This document shows positions 9,061 through 17,062 of a DNA stretch of 64,000 nt, one piece after another. Source of the DNA: Flagellimonas abyssi (lineage in GTDB: Bacteria; Bacteroidota; Bacteroidia; Flavobacteriales; Flavobacteriaceae); assembly GCF_019457905.1 (NCBI RefSeq), contig NZ_JAHZSV010000015.1:1-64000 (forward strand), in the 5' to 3' direction. The notes under the pieces are model-generated. The model searched no databases. It saw only the letters and a list, made by a program, of their open reading frames with translations, and was not told the origin of the DNA. The position numbers were made by a program, and so were the translations under genes. Each line of letters starts with the position of its first letter. Positions within the stretch are counted from its first letter, which is position 1.

Positions 9061-9401
9061 ACCTTTCTTTGGTGCGCTAAGCTATCAATAATTTCAGTGT
9101 TTTTTTTGATTAGAAGTCGTTGATTAAACATATCTTCCCAAACACCACAAAAAACAGATAGGGACCAAGTGCAAAAGTTGAAGGAAAGATTTGGGGCTTC
9201 AAAACTGACTAATGACTCATCAGGATTCTAATTATTTAAAAATGGACTAATCCTCGTTTGAAGTAATTTCAAAGATTTAAAATTATTATCTTTATATCGA
9301 AAGTTGAATCATCGAGAATTACGACCAAATTAAAAGACAGTAATTCGGTCAACAGATTTTGTAAGGTCTTAAAATCCTTTAAATATAAGGACTTCGCAAT
9401 C
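9061..9401. other. Stretch without a recognisable gene
   Basis: AT-rich DNA between the 73-bp array and the tRNA 3'-end remnant. I see no credible open frame. An inverted pair GAATTAC (from about 9315) and GTAATTC (from about 9340), each followed by GACC and GGTC respectively, and a 5-bp stem with 7-nt loop (TCCTT/AAGGA, about 9375-9391) are present. The latter sits where an anticodon arm would be, but the loop lacks the conserved T33, so no functional tRNA is called. Confidence 0.4.
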
Positions 9402-9426
9402 AGGTTTGAATCCTGCCGCGGTCACA
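9402..9426 (+). other. tRNA 3'-end remnant, left att-like site
   Basis: The sequence AGGTTTGAATCCTGCCGC and following GGTCACA reads as the 3' part of a tRNA: T-loop TTTGAAT, T-stem 3' strand CCTGC, acceptor 3' strand CGCGGTC and discriminator A. A matching acceptor 5' strand (GACCGCG), which I associate with flavobacterial tRNA-Arg, is not found upstream, and the T-stem 5' strand is imperfect (TCAGG). This is what an attachment-site relic looks like. The 15 bases 9412-9426 recur exactly at 11726-11740. Confidence 0.55.
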
Positions 9427-9444
9427 AGTTTGAACACCATTTTT

Positions 9445-9476
9445 AAGCCTAAGTATTTGATACTTAGGCTTTTATT
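9445..9476 (+). terminator. Rho-independent terminator
   Basis: AAGCCTAAGTAT, a 3-nt loop TTG, and ATACTTAGGCTT followed by TTATTTT form a long perfect hairpin with a T tract. It stands just after the tRNA-like remnant, where a tRNA operon terminator or the end of an integrated element would be. Confidence 0.75.
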
Positions 9477-9679
9477 TTGAAATTTTTAAGAGTCGCACTA
9501 CCTTAAAATTGAATTTTCAAATATCTGAATATCAGTTATTTAACTTTTCAAAAATGCAATTTTGTCCCACTAATGACCCACTAGGACCCAGCCAATATTT
9601 AAATTATTAATCTTTTCTGACAGGTTTTTCTATCTTTAAGCCTCCCCCATTTGGTTATAACGTTATCAAAACACATTTA

Positions 9680-11668
9680 ATGAAGCTCACCCTTAAAAAC
9701 AAGTATAAATCACTTGAGCCATTTGAAAGTGATGAATTAAACCCATTGGCAGTAATCACGGGGAAAAATGGATCTGGAAAGACACAATTGCTTAACCTTA
9801 TAAGCAAAAAGTTTAATCAAGATAAAGAGGTCGTAAATATCAATATCACTTTTCTTCCAGAAATTAATACAATTCAAACTGAAGGTGTGTCTACAACTGA
9901 TTCACCAAAAATGAGTTATGAAATTTGGAAAAAATTTATCCACACTAAATACAAAGAATACCAAGCGATTAAGCCACATGCTAAAAAGTTATATCATTTT
10001 TTAAAAGACAACGGATTATATCAAAAAATAGGTACCTCTCAAATTGACTATTTAGAGCTGAGGAAAAATTCCTATTTTATGGAATTACTTGTAGGGCACT
10101 CACGAGAAAAAAATCCGACACATAAAGGCGCTTTTAAATTCAATTCAATTTCCATTGGCAACATTCTTGTTTACGACATTTTATCAATAGATCAGCGTGT
10201 TATCGATATTTCCAGAAAAATTTCTGAGGAAACTGGTAAACCAGAAAATGAATTAGAATTCAATGATTTTTTGAACACCACCGTTGATGAAAATCTACTT
10301 GACAGCAATGATTTGTTTTTATCTAAAATTGAGTTGATATTCTTCCATTATGCCAAGAGAAGATATAAAAACGAAATAGCATTTTTCCGAAAAGAAAGAT
10401 ATGGTGAAAAGAATGATTCAATTTCGGATACTGACTTCATTGACAAATACCCACCTCCTTGGAAATTAATCAATCAAATATTTGATGAAAATAGAATTGA
10501 TTTTAACATCAATCCAATAAGCACTAGCAATTTTGATCCTCAGTATGAGATTGAAATAAAACTCACAAAAATATCTTCTGGGGACAACATAGCATTCATC
10601 GACCTATCTTCTGGAGAAAAAATAATTATAGGCCTTATCGTAAAGTTATTTTCATCTGAGTATTATTCAGAGAACTTAAAATTTCCAGAACTATTAATTT
10701 TAGATGAACCTGATGCTCATTTGCATCCAGAAATGTCAAAACTTCTTTTGGATGTTCTTGAAAAAACATTTTCTGAGAAATTCGAAATCAAAGTTATTTT
10801 AACAACGCATTCACCGACAACAGTTGCTCTTGCATCTGAAAACAGCATTTATAAATTAACAAACGGTCCACAAAGTTCTTTAAAGAAAATCACAAAAGAC
10901 GAGGCATTAAAATCTTTAACCGGTTTAATCCCTACCCTAAGTATCGATTACGAAAGCCATAGACAAGTATTTGTAGAAAGTCCAACCGACACATATTATT
11001 ATAGCAACATATATACTGCTTACCAACAACATCAAGACCTAAACCATAAATTATATTTTATATCGAACTCCTCTGGTAAGGGTAACTGTGAACAGGTATA
11101 CAAGATTGTAAAGGATTTAAGAGATTCAGGAAATAAAACATGTTACGGAATCGCCGATTGGGATTTAAAAAACGTAGAAAAGAACTTTACTGTTGTTCAT
11201 GGCCTAGACAAACGCTACAGTATTGAAAATTATATTATGGATCCTCTTTACATTATTTGCCTATTGAATGAACTGGGCAATGCAAACGGGATAAAATCTA
11301 AAATTGGTATCCCAGAAATCTACAATGAATATTCAATTGGAAAAGAACCAATTGAAAGATTACAACATTTCATCATGGTTTTTTTCAATGAATTTGAAAA
11401 TGAATTTCCTGCTTACAAATATGAAAGTCCCAAAAAGACAATTAAATATTTTAATGGGAAGGAAATTGAAATCCCAGAATGGTATCTAGAAATGAAAGGA
11501 CATGAAATAGTGGACAAACTAAAAAAAGTGTTCTCAGCTCTTGATAAATTTAAGAATGAAGGAGAGATTCAAAAAGCGGTAACCCAAATAATAGTTAAGT
11601 GCTATCCTTTTGTTCCTATGGATACTATTGAAACATTAAATAAAATTGGAGAAAAAACGTCCCAATAA
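9680..11668 (+). CDS. AAA ATPase-TOPRIM fusion, OLD/PARIS-like candidate defence protein
   Basis: A 662-residue soluble protein in two parts. The N-terminal ATPase is RecF/SMC/OLD-like: Walker A GKNGSGKT (28-35), signature LSSGEK (309-314), Walker B LLILDEPDAHLHP (338-350, acidic pair D342-E343), and the H-loop TTHSPT (375-380). The C-terminal 230 residues carry a TOPRIM/DUF4435-like nuclease pattern: E433 and D437 in FVESPTD, D493 and D495 in IADWD, and E516 in SIENY. OLD nucleases and PARIS AriA (ATPase) plus AriB (DUF4435) share these parts, usually in antiviral defence by toxic cleavage. It stands alone between two copies of a tRNA 3' end, with no gene on either side within 1.3 kb upstream. 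Defence role is inferred; fusion versus OLD assignment cannot be settled by eye. Confidence 0.75.
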   Translation: MKLTLKNKYKSLEPFESDELNPLAVITGKNGSGKTQLLNLISKKFNQDKEVVNINITFLPEINTIQTEGVSTTDSPKMSYEIWKKFIHTKYKEYQAIKPHAKKLYHFLKDNGLYQKIGTSQIDYLELRKNSYFMELLVGHSREKNPTHKGAFKFNSISIGNILVYDILSIDQRVIDISRKISEETGKPENELEFNDFLNTTVDENLLDSNDLFLSKIELIFFHYAKRRYKNEIAFFRKERYGEKNDSISDTDFIDKYPPPWKLINQIFDENRIDFNINPISTSNFDPQYEIEIKLTKISSGDNIAFIDLSSGEKIIIGLIVKLFSSEYYSENLKFPELLILDEPDAHLHPEMSKLLLDVLEKTFSEKFEIKVILTTHSPTTVALASENSIYKLTNGPQSSLKKITKDEALKSLTGLIPTLSIDYESHRQVFVESPTDTYYYSNIYTAYQQHQDLNHKLYFISNSSGKGNCEQVYKIVKDLRDSGNKTCYGIADWDLKNVEKNFTVVHGLDKRYSIENYIMDPLYIICLLNELGNANGIKSKIGIPEIYNEYSIGKEPIERLQHFIMVFFNEFENEFPAYKYESPKKTIKYFNGKEIEIPEWYLEMKGHEIVDKLKKVFSALDKFKNEGEIQKAVTQIIVKCYPFVPMDTIETLNKIGEKTSQ

Positions 11669-11725
11669 CTACCCAATAAATATTTAAAATAACTGATTAT
11701 CAATATATTAAAAAATATAATTAAC

Positions 11726-11740
11726 CCTGCCGCGGTCACA
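11726..11740 (+). other. tRNA 3'-end remnant, right att-like site
   Basis: CCTGCCGCGGTCACA, 15 bases, is identical to 9412-9426 and in the same orientation. Similarity stops on both sides (preceding base C versus T, following GAC versus AGT). It lies 58 bp after the ATPase stop and just before a core-genome terminator, so it plausibly marks the right border of the accessory region. Confidence 0.6.
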
Positions 11741-11749
11741 GACAAATAA

Positions 11750-11781
11750 AAAAACGCCGAGGCTTTGCTTCGGCGTTTTTT
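11750..11781. terminator. Bidirectional terminator
   Basis: AACGCCGA, loop GGCTTTGC, TTCGGCGTT flanked by A and T tracts. It can serve the minus-strand DsrE-like gene ending at 11808 and also block read-through from the islet. Confidence 0.8.
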
Positions 11782-11807
11782 GTTATCCATATTTTCCACT
11801 ACAACAA

Positions 11808-12248
11808 TTAGTACGTTAGGACATTATAGCCCTTCGCCTGTAACTGAAGTACCCGTACAGTCCATGTGGCAACAGGTTCCATGCCCGAAATTAATTGGTC
11901 TTCAGAAACCCCCAATTTTTTCATGGCCACGCTGCATACACTCACTCGAACTTTTCCCTTATACTTTTGGTACAAGTCTTCCAACTCAGAACCTTTCACC
12001 AAGTTCTTCACGAATTTACCCTTTGCAACAATTTCATAATCGGTAATCTCCACACCGCTTGCCAAAAGTTTATCATACAAATGCAACACCCCTCTAAAAT
12101 GCCGCTCTTCACTGACACCAAAAGCAAATTGCTTTGATTTTTGTAGGTCCGATACAATTTCTGCATCAAACTTTTCCTGTGCAACGAGCATAGGTCCCGA
12201 AAAAACGGTCAGGATTGTTAAAATAATGGTGTAAAGAAATGGTTTCAT
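11808..12248 (-). CDS. Exported DsrE-family protein
   Basis: A 146-residue protein with a signal peptide (LYTIILTILTVFSGPMLVAQ, cleaved near residue 23). The rest fits the DsrE/DsrF-like fold: a strand and helix around FRGVLHLYDKLLASGVEI, then VRVSVCSVAMKKLGV with a central Cys, and a C-terminal VRVLQLQAKGYNVLTY. Cytoplasmic family members move sulfur; exported Bacteroidota members are of unknown role. It is followed by the terminator at 11750-11781 and lies downstream of the orphan membrane protein at 12301. Confidence is moderate for the family and low for any sulfur role. Confidence 0.6.
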   Translation of the reverse strand: MKPFLYTIILTILTVFSGPMLVAQEKFDAEIVSDLQKSKQFAFGVSEERHFRGVLHLYDKLLASGVEITDYEIVAKGKFVKNLVKGSELEDLYQKYKGKVRVSVCSVAMKKLGVSEDQLISGMEPVATWTVRVLQLQAKGYNVLTY

Positions 12249-12300
12249 GTTATACTGTTTTGAGTTGCTCTTTAAAAATACAATTACTGTTTTAAATAAT

Positions 12301-12903
12301 CTATTTCTGTAATGAATCCAACACGTGTTGGGCTTCTTTCAAATCGAGTTGAAGTTTTTGGTTCTCCAATATATACTGTTCACGCAATTGCTCCATTCTG
12401 CGTTCAAATTCATCTGCGGGAACATACTCAGGTTTTAAAAGTGTTTCATTAAAAATACTGATGAGGGTAAACAAAAAACTGACTGCAACCGCCGAAATCA
12501 ATCCCATAAGCATCAGTTTTTCACGTTTTAAGTCGGGTGTAGCTTTTTTGATTTGCTTTTTCTCCTCCTTTGTCAGTTTTGGCATTCCCGACAGTTGTCC
12601 AAGGAAGGTATCCCACTTTTCCTCTTCTTTTACATAAAGATTCATAAATCCGCCCTCCTCTAAAAAGTCCTCTGTGCTCGAAGTGGATGCCAACATAAAT
12701 ATATCCAATCCGTTACCTCCCATAACATCTAAAAGAGTGGAGTCATAAGCTAGGATTTCCCGTACCAGTTTCTGGACATATTCCAAACTGTAATTGGGCC
12801 TCAAAAATTCGTCGTACAGGGTATATATTTGAAAGTAGTCGCTCCGCTCGAGAGCATATTCCAAAAAACGGTCTTTCAATTCAGCCTTAAAGAATTCACT
12901 CAT
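12301..12903 (-). CDS. Membrane protein of unknown function with C-terminal coiled coil
   Basis: A 200-residue protein I do not recognise. Residues 1-130 are soluble, acidic and mostly helical. A single membrane segment follows at about 133-151 (MGLISAVAVSFLFTLISIF). The C-terminal 40 residues (ERRMEQLREQYILENQKLQL and following) look like a coiled coil. There is no signal peptide, so the N-terminal part is probably cytoplasmic. It lies 52 bp upstream of the DsrE-like gene on the same strand, so the two may be co-transcribed. Confidence 0.55.
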   Translation of the reverse strand: MSEFFKAELKDRFLEYALERSDYFQIYTLYDEFLRPNYSLEYVQKLVREILAYDSTLLDVMGGNGLDIFMLASTSSTEDFLEEGGFMNLYVKEEEKWDTFLGQLSGMPKLTKEEKKQIKKATPDLKREKLMLMGLISAVAVSFLFTLISIFNETLLKPEYVPADEFERRMEQLREQYILENQKLQLDLKEAQHVLDSLQK

Positions 12904-13054
12904 TTTTAAAAATGGGCGGTTTATGGTTGGTTTTGGTCGTTAGGCTAAATGTAAAGAAATGGGGAATCAGTAGAGTTAGGTCAGGATAAAAAATTCATAA
13001 ACTTTGCTGTTAGGATGTTGGTTTTCTCTAATAAAATGTGTGGGATATGCTAAG

Positions 13055-13330
13055 CTAAACGATTTCCGCACTCAACCCGGCCTGAAGCAATTTACTGCAT
13101 TTGGGTTCAAGAAAAGAATATTCACCTGTTTTTACTGTGCATTTTCCTTTATAATGCACAATCAGCGAGCATTGTTCCGCCTGTTCGGGAGTGTGCTCAC
13201 ATACATTGATCAAGGTGGTTATCACGTGGTCAAAGGTATTCACATCGTCGTTAAAAAGAACTATTTCGTGCTCATTTGTTGTCTCTTCTTCCAAGAGGAC
13301 ATCTTCCAACTCTTTTTCTCTAGTACTCAT
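13055..13330 (-). CDS. clpS: ClpS, ATP-dependent Clp protease adaptor
   Basis: At 91 residues this has the usual ClpS length. The N-terminal 20 residues are a flexible acidic tail; the adaptor fold begins with IVLFNDDVNTFDHVI (residues 23-37), the hallmark N-degron binding segment with the Asn-Asp pair, followed by the helix INVCEHTPEQAEQCSLIVHYKGK. ClpS delivers proteins with destabilising N-terminal residues to ClpAP (ClpC in some phyla). It lies 24 bp after prmA on the same strand, in the order tpiA-prmA-clpS seen in Flavobacteria. Confidence 0.92.
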   Translation of the reverse strand: MSTREKELEDVLLEEETTNEHEIVLFNDDVNTFDHVITTLINVCEHTPEQAEQCSLIVHYKGKCTVKTGEYSFLEPKCSKLLQAGLSAEIV

Positions 13331-13354
13331 TTTATTAACGGAGTTTATGTCTAT

Positions 13355-14182
13355 CTAATTTACATATTTTGCCGCAACCCAATTGTTCTTCTCCAGATTT
13401 TTTTCAAATTCCAAACCATATGCACCACATTTTGAGGAAATTGCATCCAAATCCTCTAAATAGAAGCCACTTAAAAATAAGGAACCGTTTTTTTTGAGGC
13501 AGTTAGCGTAGACCGATATATCTTCCAGTAGAATATTTCGGTTGATATTGGCCAATATCACATCATATTTTTTGCCCTCTAGCAAACTACTGTCTCCTTG
13601 AAAGGCTTTGATATCGGAGCAACCGTTTCGCTCTACATTTTCTTGGGTATTCAAAAAGCACCATTCATCAATATCTATAGCCTCGGTATCTCCCGCGCCA
13701 CGCTTTTTGGCCAAAATGGCCAGCACACCTGTTCCGCATCCCATATCCAGAACTGATTTTCCATCGAAATCATTGTCCAGAATATGTTGCAACATCATAT
13801 GTGTGGTTTCGTGGTGCCCCGTACCAAAACTCATTTTTGGTTCTATAATGATATCGTATTCCACATTGGTCGCCTCATGAAATGGAGCTCGAACCATACA
13901 CCTATCTCCTACTATTATGGGATGAAAATTCTTTTCCCATTCTGCATTCCAATTCTGCTGTTCGATTTCCTTCTGTGACCAACTTATTTCAAAATTTGGA
14001 TTTTGGAACACAAATAGTTCTTCCAAGGCATCTTCTTTCCATTCTGATTTGAGAATGTAAGCCAATAGTCCTGTTTCATTTTCCACAAAACTCTCAAACC
14101 CCAATTCCCCCAACTCCGCAATCAAAATATCGGTTGCGGGTTGGAGCGGGCTTATTTTAAAGTCGTATTCTAGATAGACCAA
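13355..14182 (-). CDS. prmA: Ribosomal protein L11 methyltransferase
   Basis: A 275-residue SAM-dependent methyltransferase. The segment SFGTGHHETTHMML (about 118-131) and the SAM motif VLDMGCGTG (144-152) are typical of PrmA, as is ILANINRN (209-216), the motif IV catalytic loop. PrmA trimethylates ribosomal protein L11 at several amino groups. It is placed between tpiA (11 bp upstream) and clpS, all reading leftwards, and is likely co-transcribed with both. Confidence 0.93.
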   Translation of the reverse strand: MVYLEYDFKISPLQPATDILIAELGELGFESFVENETGLLAYILKSEWKEDALEELFVFQNPNFEISWSQKEIEQQNWNAEWEKNFHPIIVGDRCMVRAPFHEATNVEYDIIIEPKMSFGTGHHETTHMMLQHILDNDFDGKSVLDMGCGTGVLAILAKKRGAGDTEAIDIDEWCFLNTQENVERNGCSDIKAFQGDSSLLEGKKYDVILANINRNILLEDISVYANCLKKNGSLFLSGFYLEDLDAISSKCGAYGLEFEKNLEKNNWVAAKYVN

Positions 14183-14193
14183 TGGATTTGCTT

Positions 14194-14943
14194 TTAAATG
14201 GCCTTGATGATATCCGAGAAATCTTCAGCTTTCAATGAAGCTCCTCCAATCAAACCACCATCTACATCTGGTTTTGAAAATATTTCGGCAGCGTTGGCAG
14301 GCTTAACACTTCCTCCGTACAAAATGGAAACATCCTCGGCAATAGACGAATTGAATCCATCTGCAATTGTTTTTCTGATGAACGCATGCATTTCCTGAGC
14401 TTGCTCTGGACTCGCCGTTTCTCCAGTACCAATGGCCCAAACGGGTTCGTAGGCAAGTACTATCTTGCTCCAAGCGCTGGCATCTAAATCAAAAAGTGCG
14501 TTTTTTAACTGACTTTCCACTACGGCAAAATGGTTGTCGGATTTTCTATCCTCCAATTCCTCACCAAAGCAGAAAATTACTTTTAGACCCTTCTCGATAG
14601 CTGTTTTTACCTTTTTGGCCAATAACTCATCGTCTTCACCAAAGTAGGCACGCCTTTCGGAGTGACCCAAAATGACAACATCCACATCCAAACTAAGTAA
14701 CATATCAGCAGAAATTTCCCCGGTATATGCCCCACTTTCTGCAAAGTGCATATTTTGGGCTGCCACTTGTATTTTGGAATCTTGCAATGCTTGTTTTGCG
14801 GCTTGAAGGTTCACAAATGTTGGCGCTACTATCACATCTGCATTGGTATCAGGTAGTTTGGCGGAAAGCTCGGCCAACAATTCCTCCGTTTCCTGAAGGT
14901 TTTTGTTCATCTTCCAATTTCCTGCTACAATCTTTGTTCTCAT
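14194..14943 (-). CDS. tpiA: Triosephosphate isomerase
   Basis: A 249-residue TIM barrel of full length. Catalytic residues are visible: Asn10 and Lys12 in GNWKMN, His94 in ILGHSERR, and Glu166 in AYEPVWAIGTG. It interconverts dihydroxyacetone phosphate and glyceraldehyde 3-phosphate in glycolysis and gluconeogenesis. Its start codon is only 25 bp from a 12-unit heptamer array (14969-15052), so the array occupies the place of its leader and promoter unless it is transcribed from the upstream genes. Confidence 0.96.
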   Translation of the reverse strand: MRTKIVAGNWKMNKNLQETEELLAELSAKLPDTNADVIVAPTFVNLQAAKQALQDSKIQVAAQNMHFAESGAYTGEISADMLLSLDVDVVILGHSERRAYFGEDDELLAKKVKTAIEKGLKVIFCFGEELEDRKSDNHFAVVESQLKNALFDLDASAWSKIVLAYEPVWAIGTGETASPEQAQEMHAFIRKTIADGFNSSIAEDVSILYGGSVKPANAAEIFSKPDVDGGLIGGASLKAEDFSDIIKAI

Positions 14944-14968
14944 GTTATTTGTTGTTATGTTATACTCT

Positions 14969-15052
14969 TTTGGTGTTTGGTGTTTGGTGTTTGGTGTTTG
15001 GTGTTTGGTATTTGGTGTTTGGTGTTTGGTGTTTGGTGTTTGGTGTTTGGTG
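14969..15052. repeat. Heptamer array (TTTGGTG) x12
   Basis: Twelve contiguous 7-bp units, all TTTGGTG on the plus strand except TTTGGTA at 15004-15010. On the coding (minus) strand it reads CACCAAA repeats between the end of the four-helix-bundle gene (15059) and the tpiA start (14943). Such arrays can change length by slippage. The unit length is 7, so gain or loss would alter spacing, not a reading frame. Confidence 0.95.
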
Positions 15053-15058
15053 TAAAAA

Positions 15059-15463
15059 TTATTCTTTTTCCCTATTGTTGAATTTTTGTCCTCTTATTTT
15101 AGTGTTTCGAAGGTAATACATAAACGCCCCAATTTTGTTGTTACAGTGTTCTGTCATCTCCAGAGCTTTCATGTAATCCTCATTAGAGATTAGCTTCTTG
15201 TCGAAAGAACGATAAAATTGAGATTTCAACTCTGTACACGAACCTTTTGAAAAACTCAAAAAATTATGGAACTCTTTATTCCCACCTCTTCCAAAGCCTT
15301 CTGCTATATTATCCATAATTGAACCTGAACTTCGCTCCATTTGGTTACGCAACGCATAATTGTTCCCCAACTCAGTTGTTTGAAAAGGGTGCTCTACTAG
15401 TTGACACAGTTCCCTGGAAATTTTCCAGACTTCCAAATCTTCGAACCTATCTATCCTACCCAT
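15059..15463 (-). CDS. Four-helix-bundle protein, S23 rRNA intervening-sequence family
   Basis: A 134-residue helical protein. The start FEDLEVWKISRELCQLV and the central SSGSIMDNIAEGFGRGGNKEF with FLSFSKGSCTELKSQ are signatures of the 23S rRNA intervening-sequence (S23) four-helix-bundle family, which is related to the Avd accessory protein of diversity-generating retroelements. Its function is unknown; it may bind nucleic acid. It sits between the DoxX-like gene and tpiA and is directly followed by the heptamer array. No reverse transcriptase is nearby, so it is a stand-alone copy. Confidence 0.85.
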   Translation of the reverse strand: MGRIDRFEDLEVWKISRELCQLVEHPFQTTELGNNYALRNQMERSSGSIMDNIAEGFGRGGNKEFHNFLSFSKGSCTELKSQFYRSFDKKLISNEDYMKALEMTEHCNNKIGAFMYYLRNTKIRGQKFNNREKE

Positions 15464-15500
15464 CTTACATCAAAACATTTAAACTGAAAAACAACAAACA

Positions 15501-16649
15501 TTAAAACTCCAGTTCCTCAAAATCGTTGTAATGTACCTTTTGTTGAATAGTCCCCTTGCTGAGCACTAAAATAGCTGGATTAGAGCGCACAATAGTCTTT
15601 AAAGTTGTTTCATCTGTAAAATAGAATTCAAAATCCAGTCCGTAGGTATCGATTAGCTGATTTGCCATATCGCTGCTCGAAGCGGACATTCCAATGACTT
15701 TGTAACCGTTTTCAATTGCCTTATCAGTAGTTTTCTTTACCTCTGGATAAACTTCCTTTTGTGCCTCCTTAATATCATCAACAGTTGCTCCTTTGGTCAA
15801 ACCTGCTGTTTTGTTTAAATCATAAGCAATCACCATTACCAGCTTATCCTCTTCCAGCAGTTCAGGAGCATAGTCCTGCCCTTCTTGTTCAATGGTAAAG
15901 TCATGAATGGGAGGTTCATACCCTGCTTGTATCTGAGTAGTTTCCACATCAATAAATTCTCCATCTACCGTAGGATAGTCGCCCTCCGTTACATAAATTT
16001 GCTCTTCACCATTCACCTTAAAACGCCAAGCATACTCATAAATGGGTTTCGGAGCATTTTCGGGAACGGACATTCCTTCTTGTATGTTAGCACCAATTTT
16101 ATAGGGCCTAAAATCCACCGATGGCAAATGGGCCAATACATGATTTGCAAACAGGGCACAAGCCAGCAACGACACTACCCCAACTATCCAATTGACTTTG
16201 GAACTGAACAATGGTATAATATATTTTCTGCCAAAAAACAGAATCAAAATAAACACCAATAGAATCACGTCTTTAGTAAAGGATTCCCAAGGCGTTAGCT
16301 TGACGGCGTCTCCAAAACAGCCACAATCCGTAACTTTATTGAAATATGCTGAATAAAACGTCAAGAATGTGAAGAACACGATCATGAGCAGTAGGCTCCA
16401 AACCGTGAATTTGGGTTTAAATCCAATCAATAGTAAAATGCCCAAAATCACCTCAACAATAACCACAAAAATAGAAATGGCCAATGCCAAGGGAGTCAAA
16501 AAAGGAATGTCCAATACCCCTGGACTAAAATATTCTTCCAGTTTGAAGGAAAAACCCATGGGGTCGTTCAACTTTATCAACCCGCTGATAATGAACAACA
16601 CCCCTACTATAATTCTTGATATCCAGACCAAATATTTCATATTTTTCAA
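15501..16649 (-). CDS. BT_3928-family DoxX-like membrane protein
   Basis: A 382-residue protein. The first 145 residues are a four-helix DoxX-like membrane domain (ISRIIVGVLFIISGLIKLNDP, then IFVVIVEVILGILLLIGF), containing the pair TDCGCFGDAVKL (Cys-Gly-Cys in a loop). A fifth membrane segment follows at about 152-172, then a soluble C-terminal domain of about 200 residues that looks thioredoxin-like (KVIGMSASSSDM, NPAILVLSKGTI) but lacks an obvious CXXC. The layout matches the BT_3928 family, whose role is unknown; a redox role is inferred. Two Met codons near the start (16649 or 16640) are possible. Confidence 0.75.
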   Translation of the reverse strand: MKNMKYLVWISRIIVGVLFIISGLIKLNDPMGFSFKLEEYFSPGVLDIPFLTPLALAISIFVVIVEVILGILLLIGFKPKFTVWSLLLMIVFFTFLTFYSAYFNKVTDCGCFGDAVKLTPWESFTKDVILLVFILILFFGRKYIIPLFSSKVNWIVGVVSLLACALFANHVLAHLPSVDFRPYKIGANIQEGMSVPENAPKPIYEYAWRFKVNGEEQIYVTEGDYPTVDGEFIDVETTQIQAGYEPPIHDFTIEQEGQDYAPELLEEDKLVMVIAYDLNKTAGLTKGATVDDIKEAQKEVYPEVKKTTDKAIENGYKVIGMSASSSDMANQLIDTYGLDFEFYFTDETTLKTIVRSNPAILVLSKGTIQQKVHYNDFEELEF

Positions 16650-16694
16650 AATAAATTTCCAATCCTAAAAAAACAAAACCCAATTTCCTCTCGA

Positions 16695-17036
16695 TTAAGC
16701 CTTTTTCAAAATTGATGATAATATCTTTCTTAACTCGATAGATTCCTCAATCAAATTCTGCGCTAAATCACTATCAGGATTTGAATCCTTCAGCAAACGT
16801 AACCAATACCCCGATTCCTTTGCTTCTTTTCTTGCTATTTTCAATCTAAACTTAAAATCCTTGTCCCCCAGTTTTTCATTTGCCTCAATATAATTGGCTC
16901 CAACAGAACCAGAAGAACGAATCAATTGTTTTCCATCTTCAATGTTTATGACGGAGGTTTTCAATGATTTGACATACTTTCTACAATTCTTTGCAAAATT
17001 GAATGTTCTATCTTCTAAATCATACTTGTTATTCAA
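16695..17036 (-). CDS. Four-helix-bundle protein, second copy
   Basis: A 113-residue protein of the S23-like four-helix-bundle group: DRTFNFAKNCRKYVKSL at the start, SSGSVGANYIEANEKLGDKD in the middle, then RKEAKESGYWLRLLKD. It is the shorter subtype and is clearly diverged from the copy at 15059. The start is a TTG at 17036-17034: no ATG lies downstream before the conserved part, and an in-frame TAA stands five codons upstream. The upstream DNA contains imperfect CCAAA-type repeats (17045-17070). It separates the DUF1599 and DoxX-like genes. Confidence 0.8.
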   Translation of the reverse strand: MNNKYDLEDRTFNFAKNCRKYVKSLKTSVINIEDGKQLIRSSGSVGANYIEANEKLGDKDFKFRLKIARKEAKESGYWLRLLKDSNPDSDLAQNLIEESIELRKILSSILKKA

Positions 17037-17062
17037 AGTGAATTTTTGTTATTTGGATTTTA

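Noticed and set aside
9340..9425. Functional tRNA gene ending at 9425
   Set aside because: No 5' acceptor strand pairs with CGCGGTC, the T-stem has a mismatch, and the apparent anticodon loop lacks T33. It is only a 3'-end remnant.
11602..11799. 65-residue minus-strand open frame
   Set aside because: It runs through the bidirectional terminator, the tRNA 3'-end relic and the end of the ATPase gene; its hydrophobic run comes from AT-rich DNA.
13004..13435. 143-residue plus-strand open frame over clpS and prmA
   Set aside because: The minus-strand frames match ClpS and PrmA from end to end; the plus-strand frame has no recognisable motif.
14969..15052. Phase-variable coding repeat
   Set aside because: The heptamer array lies between two genes, not inside a reading frame, so slippage cannot switch a frame; only spacing could change.
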